Both the position numbers and the translations under genes were made by a program. The notes beneath the pieces were generated by a model. That model worked only from the letters and a program-made list of their open reading frames with translations, had not been told where the DNA came from and searched no databases. Below, piece after piece: positions 8,127-17,280 of a stretch of 64,000 bases of DNA. The DNA comes from Phycisphaerales bacterium UBA7800 (lineage in GTDB: Bacteria > Planctomycetota > Phycisphaerae > Phycisphaerales > Phycisphaeraceae). Position 1 is the stretch's first letter, and each line of letters starts with the position of its first letter. Location of the stretch: assembly GCA_002480565.1 (NCBI GenBank), contig DLCK01000066.1, positions 19,550-83,549 on the forward strand. Reading direction: 5' to 3'.

Positions 8127-9852
8127 TTGTCTGAGCATTGCGACGATTGATCCGACCACCTGCCCAGACCATCAGCAGGCCGATACCCAGGAGTGTGAGT
8201 CCGACGAAGCTGATGCCCATTCGGTCTGCGAGGCTGTTGGGGACGAACAACAGCAGGTGGATGAGAAGTCCGATGATGATGGCGAACATCCCCACGATAC
8301 GCAGTTGGCTTGAGTCGTTGGCTTGACCGATTTCTTTTTCAAAGTCCACCGGCGTGTACATGCGTTTAAAGAAGGCTGATACCTGATCGCGGTAGGCTTG
8401 TGTGCTTGTTGACCAGAAGGGGATGGTCAACAGGAAGGCTGTCCAACCCACGCCCAAGATGGTGAAGACTTTGACATGAAAGAGCATGGGGACTTCGACG
8501 GACAGGCTGTATGCCGAGACACAAAGTGCGCAACAGGCTGAGAAGATCGCGCTCCACCATGGGACACGTTTGATAAAAATCGCAAGCAAGGTTGGTGTTG
8601 CAAGTGGGAGTCCAAGCAGTGCGCCGATGTTGTTCATAATCACAAATATGCCGTCGGTGGTGACGTTTGCAAAGTAACTTGCCAGACAGATGATGACTAC
8701 ACCCATGACCAGTGAATAGGCTTGTCCCAATCGTAAAAGCGCCTTGTCATCAAGGGGTTTTGTGCCCCGGAACCTGCACCATGCCGGGTAGATGTCCTTG
8801 GTGAAAATCGCAGCATTGCGGTTTAGCCCACTGTCCATCGAACTCATGGTTGCCGAGAACATGGCAACGACCATCAAGCCGGTCATGCCCACTGGCAGGA
8901 GTTTCATGCTGGTGATTGCATAGGCTGCTTCGGCGGGTGTGGTGATGTCCACGGCGTTGATTTCCTGCTCAAAAAGCAGACGTCCAACCATGGGGGGGAT
9001 AAACCAGATCACTGAACCCAGGAGCATCATGATTCCTGCGAGTAATGCTGCCTTGCGTGCTTCGCGTCCGTCTTTGACTGCAAAATATCTGGGGGCAGAG
9101 TTAAGCGTGTTGGCGCCGAGTATTAACTGCAAGCTGATGGCGATTGCCCAGAATAATGAGAACTTGGCGCCACCAAATTGCTGGGGTGAATTGATCATTT
9201 GAAATTCAGTAGTCAGTTGTTTTTGCTTGACAAGTTCAAAGAATCCGTCGACCCCGCCGCAAGCTTTGAGACTTAAAAAAGCAAGTAATAACGTCATCGG
9301 CATGAGAATCAGAAACTGCAGAAAGTCCGAACTCATCACCGCCCAACTCCCGCCGGTGGTGGCATAGACCAGTACTACCAAACCCACGCCGATGATCACG
9401 GCATTGATGGGTAAGCCAAAGACTGATGAACTGAAAATCGAAAGTCCGTACAGATGTAAAGACGCATAGAACAATCCTGTCGGGATAGACGCCCATGCGT
9501 AGAACTGTTGGGTGGTGAATCCAAACCGAGCGAGCAGTACTTCCGGCGCGGTGGTCGCGCGGAGTTGTCTAAACCAGGGGGCAAGGAACAGGAAGTTGAG
9601 CATAAAGCCGATGAAGTTGGCGACAAAAATAATCATCGCACTCCAGCCTGCGGTAAAGGCAACACCTGCTGCGCCGGTGAAGGTCCACGCGCTGAACATG
9701 GTCATAAACGCACTGGCGCCCACAAGCCACCATTGCCCGCGACATCCATTGCGGAAGTAGTCGCTGACATTTTTATTCATTCGCTGGACAACGATGCCAA
9801 TGACAAGCATCAGTAGCAGGTAGACGACAATGGTGACGATTTCAATGGACAT
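8074..9852 (-). CDS. Sodium:solute symporter (SSS family)
   Basis: A 592-residue integral membrane protein with about 13-14 hydrophobic helices. The family's N-terminal region is clear (VIGIVVQRMNKNVSDYFRNG; GASAFMTMFSAWTFTGAAG) and so is the conserved stretch MFSATMSSMDSGLNRNAAIFTKDIY. SSS members use sodium to import sugars, uronates, sialic acid or small acids. It lies 66 bp downstream of the heparinase II/III gene in the same direction and ends the GntR-pilin-pilin-heparinase operon, so it probably imports the released (possibly unsaturated uronate) products. Its last 53 bp overlap the end of the convergent AraC gene. Substrate is inferred from context only. Confidence 0.9.
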   Translation of the reverse strand: MSIEIVTIVVYLLLMLVIGIVVQRMNKNVSDYFRNGCRGQWWLVGASAFMTMFSAWTFTGAAGVAFTAGWSAMIIFVANFIGFMLNFLFLAPWFRQLRATTAPEVLLARFGFTTQQFYAWASIPTGLFYASLHLYGLSIFSSSVFGLPINAVIIGVGLVVLVYATTGGSWAVMSSDFLQFLILMPMTLLLAFLSLKACGGVDGFFELVKQKQLTTEFQMINSPQQFGGAKFSLFWAIAISLQLILGANTLNSAPRYFAVKDGREARKAALLAGIMMLLGSVIWFIPPMVGRLLFEQEINAVDITTPAEAAYAITSMKLLPVGMTGLMVVAMFSATMSSMDSGLNRNAAIFTKDIYPAWCRFRGTKPLDDKALLRLGQAYSLVMGVVIICLASYFANVTTDGIFVIMNNIGALLGLPLATPTLLAIFIKRVPWWSAIFSACCALCVSAYSLSVEVPMLFHVKVFTILGVGWTAFLLTIPFWSTSTQAYRDQVSAFFKRMYTPVDFEKEIGQANDSSQLRIVGMFAIIIGLLIHLLLFVPNSLADRMGISFVGLTLLGIGLLMVWAGGRINRRNAQTISRASNDSDEASDSSHA

Positions 9853-9918
9853 GGATTGACTTTAAAAAAATAGAAGTTCACAGGGAATGGACAGAGATAC
9901 GTCTTGGCTTGAGCAATA

Positions 9919-11832
9919 TTATTCACACCATTGGTCGGTGGATTTCAAAATGGGGTCTTGTGTATTGGTGCTACTGCCAGGTACAAATTCAACCGTCAGT
10001 GATCCGTCGGACACCGGGGCGGGGAGAATGATACTTAAGCGTTGATAGCCTTTATTCTGATTCTCCGCTTCGGTGGGTGGCAGAGCGGGGGTGACTTGGA
10101 AGGTCGCATCGGTTGGTTGAAGCAGATGGACATTCATGGTTTGCCCACCCCGTTGGAGCTGTACGTGTTTTGCATCTTTGGAGATGATGATTCGCGTCTG
10201 GGTCATCATGTTCCATCGCAAATCCATGGTCGGATCGACTCCTTGGTAGTCGTCTTGGACGAGCATGGTTTTGTCAGGCAGCAAGGCGATGCCACGATGG
10301 ATTTGTTTGGCTTGATTGGCGTAGGCGTTGGTCATATCCAAGACAGCGAATGTGCCGGTGTCGTCCTGTTTGCTTGCGATGATGGGGTTGATGTCTTGGA
10401 CTTGTTGGATGTTGTTGCCCAGGGTCAGTGTGTTATGGCTGAAGTTGTTGACGCGGAAATAGCTCCAGCGTTTGCTGTCTTGGGCGGTACTCCAGGCATC
10501 ACGCCCGTCATAGATTTTGTGCTCGGCTCCGAGGTCACTTGCCCATCGCACGCCGTCTGCTTCGATGGTGAATGCGCCGATATCCATGTGGCCGTGGTTG
10601 ACTCGGATGGCTCCGGCTTTGAGGCCGATGAAACTGGCTTTGCAGTTGCCCCATTCGCTGCGCATGGTTGCCAGATGAACCTTGGTACCTTTGCCGACAT
10701 AGAGGGTTGAGGGGGTGCCGGCTTGGGTGTCGGTTACGGGCTTGTACCAGAGTAATGCCATGGGATTGATACGGAAGCTGGTGGTGTCCACGTTGTCCAG
10801 ATAGCGGTAAAAACTCTGCATGCTGACGGTCGTGAAGTCGGGTCGGTTATAGATGCTCCCCGCCCACATGTGAATGGGAAGATGCATCGGCCCTTCAGAG
10901 CAGTCAGCGAAGTTCAATAGCTTTTTAGTCGGTGCGGTGGTTTGGAGGACAAAATCAAAACTCTCATAAAATCCAGGTGTTTTGGTGATTCCCCAGTCGT
11001 CACCTAAAGCGGATTGCAGGCAGGCGGACATGAGAAACGAGAAGCTTGTGCCATAGCCCCAGTAGGTTGGACCTTCAGGATAGATGCCACCAACGTAGGG
11101 CGTTAACGCGCGTTGATAATTGTCATGAGCCTGGTGCAGAATTTCCTCAGCAAGTTCCGGCGCGTCTTCGTAGACTGCTAACGCGCCAGCTACCAGTCCG
11201 GCATGTCGAACCTGATTCCAGTTGTTGTTGACAGACAAACCACCTTTATGAGTCAGAGCAGCTTTGAGTCCATGTTCGATGATCGCATCGCGGATGATCT
11301 GGCGTTGTTCGATCGTCAATTCGTTGTAGAGCCAGTCGTAACCCACTGCCATGGCCAGGGTCATTTCCGCCGTGTCCAGAAAATGTTTTGGATGCCAATC
11401 TTCGAAGTTGGCAATGCTGATCATTTCATCAACCATGCGTTGGCGAAGTTGTGGGTCCGGTGCAAAGGTATGTGCCAATCCCATCGTGAAGATGTTGTGC
11501 ATCGCATCACGTGAAGTGGCAAGCATACGCTTGTAATTTTTCCCTTTAAGCTTGCGTTGAATCACCGGTAGTTCTTTGACGGCATAAGCGCCAAGTTTGA
11601 TGCGGTTGAAAAAGCGTCCGCCCCATGGGTCGGTTTGAATCACCTTTGCCACGCGTGCTTTGACATCGGGCGTGAGCATTAATCGCGGGTGCGGTGGTAG
11701 AGTCTGTGTAACCAGTGATTCACGTTGGACAACGGGTGTTTCCTGGGGCGTTGTTTGCGTTTGCTGTGCATGCAGGGAAGCTGTGGTCAACAGCATCATG
11801 CTGATGATGGCGATAGTGGTCAGTTTTTTCAT
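9919..11832 (-). CDS. Secreted heparinase II/III-family polysaccharide lyase
   Basis: A 637-residue secreted protein with signal peptide MKKLTTIAIISMMLLTTASLHA; the ATG at 11832 is chosen for this. The N-terminal half is an (alpha/alpha)-barrel (LPPHPRLMLTPDVKARV; FLDTAEMTLAMAVGYDWLY; NNWNQVRHAGLVAGALAVY). The C-terminal half is the heparinase II/III-like beta-sheet domain with the conserved histidine segment NHGHMDIGAFTIEADGVRW. This matches PL families acting on uronate polymers such as alginate, heparin or ulvan-like chains; which one cannot be told. It lies 11 bp after a pilin gene and just before the symporter. The gene at 14917-16824 is a close paralogue. Confidence 0.88.
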   Translation of the reverse strand: MKKLTTIAIISMMLLTTASLHAQQTQTTPQETPVVQRESLVTQTLPPHPRLMLTPDVKARVAKVIQTDPWGGRFFNRIKLGAYAVKELPVIQRKLKGKNYKRMLATSRDAMHNIFTMGLAHTFAPDPQLRQRMVDEMISIANFEDWHPKHFLDTAEMTLAMAVGYDWLYNELTIEQRQIIRDAIIEHGLKAALTHKGGLSVNNNWNQVRHAGLVAGALAVYEDAPELAEEILHQAHDNYQRALTPYVGGIYPEGPTYWGYGTSFSFLMSACLQSALGDDWGITKTPGFYESFDFVLQTTAPTKKLLNFADCSEGPMHLPIHMWAGSIYNRPDFTTVSMQSFYRYLDNVDTTSFRINPMALLWYKPVTDTQAGTPSTLYVGKGTKVHLATMRSEWGNCKASFIGLKAGAIRVNHGHMDIGAFTIEADGVRWASDLGAEHKIYDGRDAWSTAQDSKRWSYFRVNNFSHNTLTLGNNIQQVQDINPIIASKQDDTGTFAVLDMTNAYANQAKQIHRGIALLPDKTMLVQDDYQGVDPTMDLRWNMMTQTRIIISKDAKHVQLQRGGQTMNVHLLQPTDATFQVTPALPPTEAENQNKGYQRLSIILPAPVSDGSLTVEFVPGSSTNTQDPILKSTDQWCE

Positions 11833-11843
11833 GGTGGTAATAC

Positions 11844-12503
11844 TTATTGAATGACAAATGGATTTTTGTATTGATCCTGATCCCATTGGGAAAAATAAAA
11901 CGAGCCATTGACGTTGATGGCGGTAGCATGTCCATCAAACCACAACGTGTTGATGGCACTGTGATGACGTGGGTCAGGTGAGCCCCAGTTGTTGTTAAAT
12001 GGATCATCGTATTTGGAGATGCGATACCATCCGACCTGGTCACCTGCATTGTTGCGTTTGGAGTCGAGGAGCATGAATTTATTTGAGGGTGTCAGGATCA
12101 TTGATTCGCGCAATGCGCCGGTGGTGGCGCGTTGGAAGACACCTTGAATGGGCGCGTAATTGATGCGATAGAATTTTTCGTGATCCGCGTTGCCGAAGTC
12201 TGCCTGGGCCCATGCTGCACATTGGAACATGGATTCATCAATTTCACGGATGTTGTACAACGCTTTGCTCCAGAAGGGGAAGGTTCCTGAGCCATAGTCG
12301 ATGGGGGTGTAGTAGCCTTTGAAGTCGGCGGTGTACTTGGCATAGACCACGCCATACTGCTTGAGATTGGTCATGCACTTGATGGCGTAGGCAGCTTGTC
12401 GGGCCTGACTCAACGCCGGCAGGAGTATACTCACCAGCAAAGCGATGATGGAAAGCACCACCAATAGTTCAATTAAAGTAAAGGCTTTTTGAGTTGGTTT
12501 CAT
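11844..12503 (-). CDS. Pseudopilin-like protein (TLIELL, H-X9-DG)
   Basis: A 219-residue prepilin-like protein with N-terminus MKPTQKAFTLIELLVVLSI and a following hydrophobic helix ending ILLPALSQARQAAY. A degenerate H-X9-DG box (RHHSAINTLWFDGHA) lies near the C-terminus. The ATG at 12503 is chosen because it puts the cleavage motif ~8 residues from the start, as in the paralogues. It is 44 bp after another pilin gene and 11 bp before the heparinase gene. Two different pilin-like subunits in one operon is unlike the other cassettes here and may mean a heteromeric structure. Confidence 0.87.
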   Translation of the reverse strand: MKPTQKAFTLIELLVVLSIIALLVSILLPALSQARQAAYAIKCMTNLKQYGVVYAKYTADFKGYYTPIDYGSGTFPFWSKALYNIREIDESMFQCAAWAQADFGNADHEKFYRINYAPIQGVFQRATTGALRESMILTPSNKFMLLDSKRNNAGDQVGWYRISKYDDPFNNNWGSPDPRHHSAINTLWFDGHATAINVNGSFYFSQWDQDQYKNPFVIQ

Positions 12504-12547
12504 GATGTTGATTTTCGGGCAATGTGTCGGATCGGTATGCCAGTTGT

Positions 12548-13342
12548 TTAGTTGTAACGGTTCCAATAGTTCCAACCATCGACGGTGACTGCATTGCTGG
12601 ACATGCCTGTGTTGTAGGGATCGGTGACATCACCGACTTTTTGTGAGCTGGCATGACTGTCTGCCCAGACGACGTTCACTGCACTGGCGTGACGGGCGCC
12701 GGGGATGATCTCGCCATTGGCGGTCGGGGCTGCACGCCAGTCGGTGACGGTGTAATTACCTCGGGGGGTGCTTGCATTAAAAGCGGTGGTGTCCATGGTG
12801 CTGTATATTTTTGAAGCGTTATTCAAATCAGCCAGTCGAGCGGGATGACTTGATGAGGTGTAAGGGGCGCTTGAGCCACCACCGCCGGTTGTGGAGTAGC
12901 GGTAGCTGCCGAAGATGTTGTTGACTGCAACGCCATATTCAACATACATCCAGCGTGACCATTGGCTGCCACTTTCGGATGCGTATGCATCGGTGTCACC
13001 GAGCAGTTGCTGCATGCCGGTGGCATTGTCAATTGATGGGCAATCATAAATGCCGTAAGACTGGGTGTACCCCATGGTGTAGTATCGCCAGTTCCAGCTT
13101 TTCCATTGCTTATTCAGTGAGGTGTTGTATTCCGAGCCCAAAGGTAGGGACTTGTTATCCCCGTCGTACATGACATGCATCATGCCAACTTGCTTGAGGT
13201 TGGCCAGGCACTTGGTGGATTGTGCGGCTTGACGAGCTGCGCCCAATGCCGGAAGCAGGATGCTAATCAATAGCGAGATGATGGAGATCACCACGAGAAG
13301 CTCAATGAGCGTGAATGCTTTGTTTTTGTGTGAAGTGGACAT
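12548..13342 (-). CDS. Pseudopilin-like protein (TLIELL, H-X9-DG variant)
   Basis: A 264-residue prepilin-like protein: MSTSHKNKAFTLIELLVVIS, hydrophobic helix and an ALGAARQAAQSTKC linker. Near the C-terminus is ARHASAVNVVWADSHAS, where the usual DG is DS. An AAGGAT site precedes the ATG. The middle is rich in Gly, Ser and Tyr (RYSTTGGGGSSAPYTSSSH). It lies 32 bp after the GntR regulator and 44 bp before the next pilin gene, all minus strand. Function is inferred only from family and operon position. Confidence 0.87.
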   Translation of the reverse strand: MSTSHKNKAFTLIELLVVISIISLLISILLPALGAARQAAQSTKCLANLKQVGMMHVMYDGDNKSLPLGSEYNTSLNKQWKSWNWRYYTMGYTQSYGIYDCPSIDNATGMQQLLGDTDAYASESGSQWSRWMYVEYGVAVNNIFGSYRYSTTGGGGSSAPYTSSSHPARLADLNNASKIYSTMDTTAFNASTPRGNYTVTDWRAAPTANGEIIPGARHASAVNVVWADSHASSQKVGDVTDPYNTGMSSNAVTVDGWNYWNRYN

Positions 13343-13374
13343 TGTGGCATCCTTGTTGATTCAGAATGTTTGAG

Positions 13375-14592
13375 TTATTTGAGATTCTCAAGCGGGAACA
13401 TCGGATGGCAGGATTGACGAAGGCGCAGTTCCGGACAGGTGAGTCTCTCATGGCCAGGTTGATCCTGATTGATGATGGCCTGGTGTAATTGTTCCATCGC
13501 ACGCATTGCATTAGAGACCAGTGGCATGTGCACTACGCTGATTTGCGGATCGTGATTTTGTGCTAAATCCGATTCGTCTATCCCGATCAGGGAGACATCG
13601 TCACCAATTTTCAATTCCAACTCCTCCAGCGTTTCCAATGCGTATTGAAGGTTGCTGAAATTATTGACCAGCAGCGCGGTGGGGCGGTTGCCCTGGCTTA
13701 GGAGTTGGCGAATGGCTGTCTTGATTTCAGTTGGATTTTTGGCATTGTTGGCGGTCGCAACCAGAGACTTGTCTTCGCATCCTGCTTCCTGCATGGCTTT
13801 GCGATAACCTTCAAGACGCTCAAGTGTACTGGGCCATGCCGACGGCCAAGTCAGGATCAACAGTCCGATGCGACGATGTCCCATTCGCAAAAGATAGTCC
13901 GTTGCCTGATAGGCACCCATCGAGTTGTTAATCACAAAGCGATGCACATACGGATTGGTCACGTGGCGATACAAGACCGCAGTAGGCTTGGCCGGTTTAC
14001 CCATCTCGTTGATAAATGCAATGCAATCCTGTGAGACTGGCAGGATGATCATGCCCTCACAATCGTCCTGTTGCATGAATTCATGAGCGACCGAATCGTT
14101 GACGTGTGTTACGGAATGATATTCAAAGGTAAGTTTGCAACTGCCGTTCATTTGCTGAGCTGCAAGATTCAAGCCTTCGATACTTTGGGTGAGAATAAAG
14201 TGCCCCGGGTCAGGTTGCCCATTACAGTCAGCCAGGACGCGGATGCGATTGGTCTTGGGTGAAATGCCAGCCCAGGGATGATCCGTTGAATTGGGGGTGG
14301 TATCGGCTGACGAAGTAATACGGGTGCGAATAAACGAGCCACGGCCGGCAATGCGATCGATCAATCCTTCATTGACCAGTGTCGCCATGGCCTGACGTAC
14401 CGTGCCTCGACTCACCTGATAGCGCTGAGCTATTTCAACTTCCGGTTCCAGTGGCGTTCCCGGTTCAAGGTTGTAGGTCTTGACATGATTGCGGATTTCG
14501 CTGGCAAGCCACTTATGCAACGGCCCCTTGCCACGAGCGGTGTCAGAGGGAGTGAGGATTGCCGTATTGTGTTGCGTATTCATCGTTGCCAT
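13375..14592 (-). CDS. GntR-type regulator with LacI-like effector domain
   Basis: A 405-residue protein. A GntR winged helix occupies ~residues 20-95 (EVEIAQRYQVSRGTVRQAMATLVNEG; AGRGSFIRTR). A LacI/GalR-type ligand domain covers ~115-395 (QQDDCEGMIILPVS; MGHRRIGLLILTW; LIGIDESDLAQNHDPQISVVHM). It is the first gene of the operon running through two pilins, a heparinase and a symporter. Such chimeric regulators usually sense a mono- or oligosaccharide and control the adjacent operon. An AAGG lies before the given ATG; the ATG at 14583 is an alternative. Confidence 0.88.
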   Translation of the reverse strand: MATMNTQHNTAILTPSDTARGKGPLHKWLASEIRNHVKTYNLEPGTPLEPEVEIAQRYQVSRGTVRQAMATLVNEGLIDRIAGRGSFIRTRITSSADTTPNSTDHPWAGISPKTNRIRVLADCNGQPDPGHFILTQSIEGLNLAAQQMNGSCKLTFEYHSVTHVNDSVAHEFMQQDDCEGMIILPVSQDCIAFINEMGKPAKPTAVLYRHVTNPYVHRFVINNSMGAYQATDYLLRMGHRRIGLLILTWPSAWPSTLERLEGYRKAMQEAGCEDKSLVATANNAKNPTEIKTAIRQLLSQGNRPTALLVNNFSNLQYALETLEELELKIGDDVSLIGIDESDLAQNHDPQISVVHMPLVSNAMRAMEQLHQAIINQDQPGHERLTCPELRLRQSCHPMFPLENLK

Positions 14593-14916
14593 GTGTCAAA
14601 CCTTCTGTCGTATTTCTATGAGTACATGGAAATAGAGTCAAACAAATTGTCCATATACAACATGAGATAATTGAACAATATTGATGTCTTAATGGTAAGC
14701 GGTTTGTCTGAAATGTAGCTTAAATTATTTAAATAAATGGCATTATGGATTTTACGGGGCATTTTTCACAAGTCGCAGGATATCTTGTTAATGTTCAAGA
14801 TAAGGCTTAAATGTATAGACATATATTGGGTTTTATGTTTGGACATGTATAGGCATACCGGTGCCGTAGATATCGGTCAAAACGGTTGGCTGTTGGCTTT
14901 TGTCAGACGCAATTCA
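14593..14916. other. Intergenic region with possible GntR operators
   Basis: A 324-bp AT-rich gap between the GntR start and the end of the second heparinase gene. Related short motifs recur: TGTCCATATACA near 14650, TGTATAGACATATA near 14813, and GGACATGTATAGG near 14843. They could be regulator half-sites, but the spacing is irregular and I cannot assign them. No gene is visible. Confidence 0.3.
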
Positions 14917-16824
14917 CTACCAGGCCGCAAGTGATCGGAGCATTGGAACTGAGCTTGAGGATAAGCTTCCGGGCGTGAAGTGGACGGTCAGTGATCCGTC
15001 GGACACCGGGGCAGGGCAGGTGATGAGCAGGCGTTGGTAATCCTTGTTGGGATTCTCTGCCAGGGTTGCTGGTGTTGCATCTTTGATGACAAACGTGGCA
15101 TTGTCAGGCGACTGAATTGTCATCTGCATCGTCTGGCCTTTAAATGTCAACGTTGCTGAGCGTTTGTCATCGTCGAGTTGAATGTCTGCTGCGGTGAGCA
15201 TGGTCCATTGCAGATCCAATGATTCATCCATGCCAATCAGATCATCCTGGACGATCATGCTTTGGTCTGCGAGCAATGCGATACCACGGTGGATTTGTTG
15301 GGCCTGCTCTTTGTAGGCTGTAGACATATTAAGGATGGCAAATTGCATGTCCTCGGTTTGGCCATGACGGAGGATGGGATTGATGCCTTTGACCTGTTGG
15401 AGTTTACCCCCGAGTGTCAGCGTATTGTGGCCGAAGTTGTTGGCACGCAGAAAGATCCAACGGCGAGCGTCCTGATTTGTCCCCCAACTGTCAGTGCGGT
15501 CGTAAATTTCCTGTTCCATCCCCAGGTCTTCGGCCCAGCGGACGCCGTCAGCTTCGACGATAAATGAGCCGATGTCCATATGCCCGTGGTTGATTTGGAT
15601 GTTCCCGCCTTTGATGCCGATGAAGCTTGCCTTGGGATCGTCCCATTTGCTGCGGATGGTTGCGATTTGGACATGATCACTTTGCCCGACATAGCAGGTT
15701 GGATAAGTCAGATGTTGATCGTCTTCGACGGGTTGATACCAGAGTATTGCCAAGGGGGTAAGACGGGGGCCTTTGGCTTTGACGTGTCTGAAGTAGGGTT
15801 CAAGACTTTGCATACCCATGTGGATGTAGTCCGGGCGATTGAGCATGGCGCCAGCCCAGATGTGCAGCGATTGACTCATAGGGCCACGCATGCAGTCAGC
15901 ATAATTAAACAGGAGTCCGGTGGGCGTGGTGACCTGTTTGACATATTCAAAGCTCTGGGCAAATCCCGGTGATTGGAGGATGCCCCAGTCATCACCCAAT
16001 GCAGATGTCAGACACGCGGACATGATCCATGAAAAGCTCGTGCCATAGTCCCAGTACATCGGCCCTTCGGGATACACGCCATCACCTTCATAGGCATGTA
16101 GTGCGATGGGGAAATGGTCCTTGGCTTGCTGGAGGATTTGGCCAGCCAACTGTGGCTGATCTTCATAGACCGCCAACGCACCTGCCGTAAGTGATCCGTG
16201 TCGGACCTGATTCCAGTTGTTATGCCAATGAAGTCCACCATGATTCGCCAGGGCAGCTTCAAGACCATGCTTGACGATACCCCGGCGGATGGTCGCGCGT
16301 TGGTCTTCGGTCAGTTCGTCATACAACCAGTCGTAACCTAACGCCATCGCCAGGGTCATCTCCGCGGTGTCCAGAAAGTGTTGCGGATGCCAGTCTTCAA
16401 ATGCTGAAACCGCGGTCATCTCCGCAATCATCCGATCCCGTAATCCTGCATCAGGCGAAAAGGCATGAGCGATACCCATCGAAACAATGTTGTTAAGCAC
16501 CAGACGTGACGTGTCCAGCATCCGTTTGCGTTTATCACCATCAAGCTTGCGCGTGATCACCGGCGTCTTCTCGACGAGCTTGGCGCCTTGTTGGATACGT
16601 TCAAAAAAACGCTTGGCCAACGGGTCAGTTTTGATGAGCTTAGCGACGCGCGTTTTGACATCCGGCGTGAGCATCAGTCTCGGATGAGCAGGTAACGTAG
16701 CAGGAAGGGGCAGTGTGAGTTCGTCGGTAGGGGTGTCTGCTGCTGACATGGGGTGAGGATCACAAAGTGTAAAGAAGAGCAAAGCCATTGCTGGCAGAAG
16801 TCGGATTAAGTCAGAATAACGCAT
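14917..16824 (-). CDS. Secreted heparinase II/III-family polysaccharide lyase (paralogue)
   Basis: A 635-residue paralogue of the protein at 9919-11832, sharing LPAHPRLMLTPDVKTRV, FLDTAEMTLAMALGYDWLYDELT, NNWNQVRHGSLTAGALAVYED and NHGHMDIGSFIVEADGVRWAEDLG. It has an N-terminal signal peptide (MRYSDLIRLLPAMALLFFTL). The ATG at 16824 gives the cleaner signal; an upstream ATG at 16851 overlaps the stop of the preceding gene (TAATG), so coupled initiation there is possible. No pilin gene accompanies it; its partner is a small two-helix membrane protein. It may act on the same polymer as its paralogue or on a variant. Confidence 0.85.
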   Translation of the reverse strand: MRYSDLIRLLPAMALLFFTLCDPHPMSAADTPTDELTLPLPATLPAHPRLMLTPDVKTRVAKLIKTDPLAKRFFERIQQGAKLVEKTPVITRKLDGDKRKRMLDTSRLVLNNIVSMGIAHAFSPDAGLRDRMIAEMTAVSAFEDWHPQHFLDTAEMTLAMALGYDWLYDELTEDQRATIRRGIVKHGLEAALANHGGLHWHNNWNQVRHGSLTAGALAVYEDQPQLAGQILQQAKDHFPIALHAYEGDGVYPEGPMYWDYGTSFSWIMSACLTSALGDDWGILQSPGFAQSFEYVKQVTTPTGLLFNYADCMRGPMSQSLHIWAGAMLNRPDYIHMGMQSLEPYFRHVKAKGPRLTPLAILWYQPVEDDQHLTYPTCYVGQSDHVQIATIRSKWDDPKASFIGIKGGNIQINHGHMDIGSFIVEADGVRWAEDLGMEQEIYDRTDSWGTNQDARRWIFLRANNFGHNTLTLGGKLQQVKGINPILRHGQTEDMQFAILNMSTAYKEQAQQIHRGIALLADQSMIVQDDLIGMDESLDLQWTMLTAADIQLDDDKRSATLTFKGQTMQMTIQSPDNATFVIKDATPATLAENPNKDYQRLLITCPAPVSDGSLTVHFTPGSLSSSSVPMLRSLAAW

Positions 16825-16850
16825 GGGGTCTACTTTGAGAAAATGAATCA

Positions 16851-17195
16851 TTATCGACGTGTGTCGATGTCCTGTCGTACCTGTCCGAGTTGGTAGTTTT
16901 CTCTGGCATTGCGACGATGAGTTTCAAGGCGTTTGCGACGCTGACGATTGGACAACATCAACCAGCCGAAATACGAAGCCAGCCATGTCAGAAGACTCAG
17001 GCCAAAACCCAGGAACACCAGACCAAAAAGTTGGTCGTTGGAATCACTGGCCGTGTAAAGTTTTGTAAACCACAATCCAACGGTGAAAAACAGCAGGATT
17101 CCGGCTAAAACGCCGATCAGATCAATCCATAAAGGTCGATGGCAGGGGTAATCCATCGGCTCGGATGCTATGTTTGGGGTGTTGCTTTGGGACAT
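16851..17195 (-). CDS. Small membrane protein, unknown function
   Basis: About 114 residues from the ATG at 17195 (MSQSNTPNIAS). Two strong hydrophobic segments are visible (LIGVLAGILLFFTVGLWF; LFGLVFLGFGLSLLTWLASYF), then a very basic tail (NRQRRKRLETHRRNAREN). Longer in-frame starts up to 17384 would run into the divergent oxidoreductase gene and are not favoured. Its stop codon overlaps a possible ATG of the heparinase gene, suggesting co-translation. No family recognised. Confidence 0.6.
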   Translation of the reverse strand: MSQSNTPNIASEPMDYPCHRPLWIDLIGVLAGILLFFTVGLWFTKLYTASDSNDQLFGLVFLGFGLSLLTWLASYFGWLMLSNRQRRKRLETHRRNARENYQLGQVRQDIDTRR

Positions 17196-17280
17196 AATTT
17201 TACATGATACCTTATCTGACCTTGCAGTCTCTTTCCCAAGGGCGTATCCTTTGAGCCGATCTATTTTACAAGGTATCCCA

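Noticed and set aside
10042..10710. 222-codon plus-strand frame opposite the heparinase gene
   Set aside because: Antisense shadow of a gene with clear family motifs; no ribosome site and an implausible Asp/Val/Gly-rich product.
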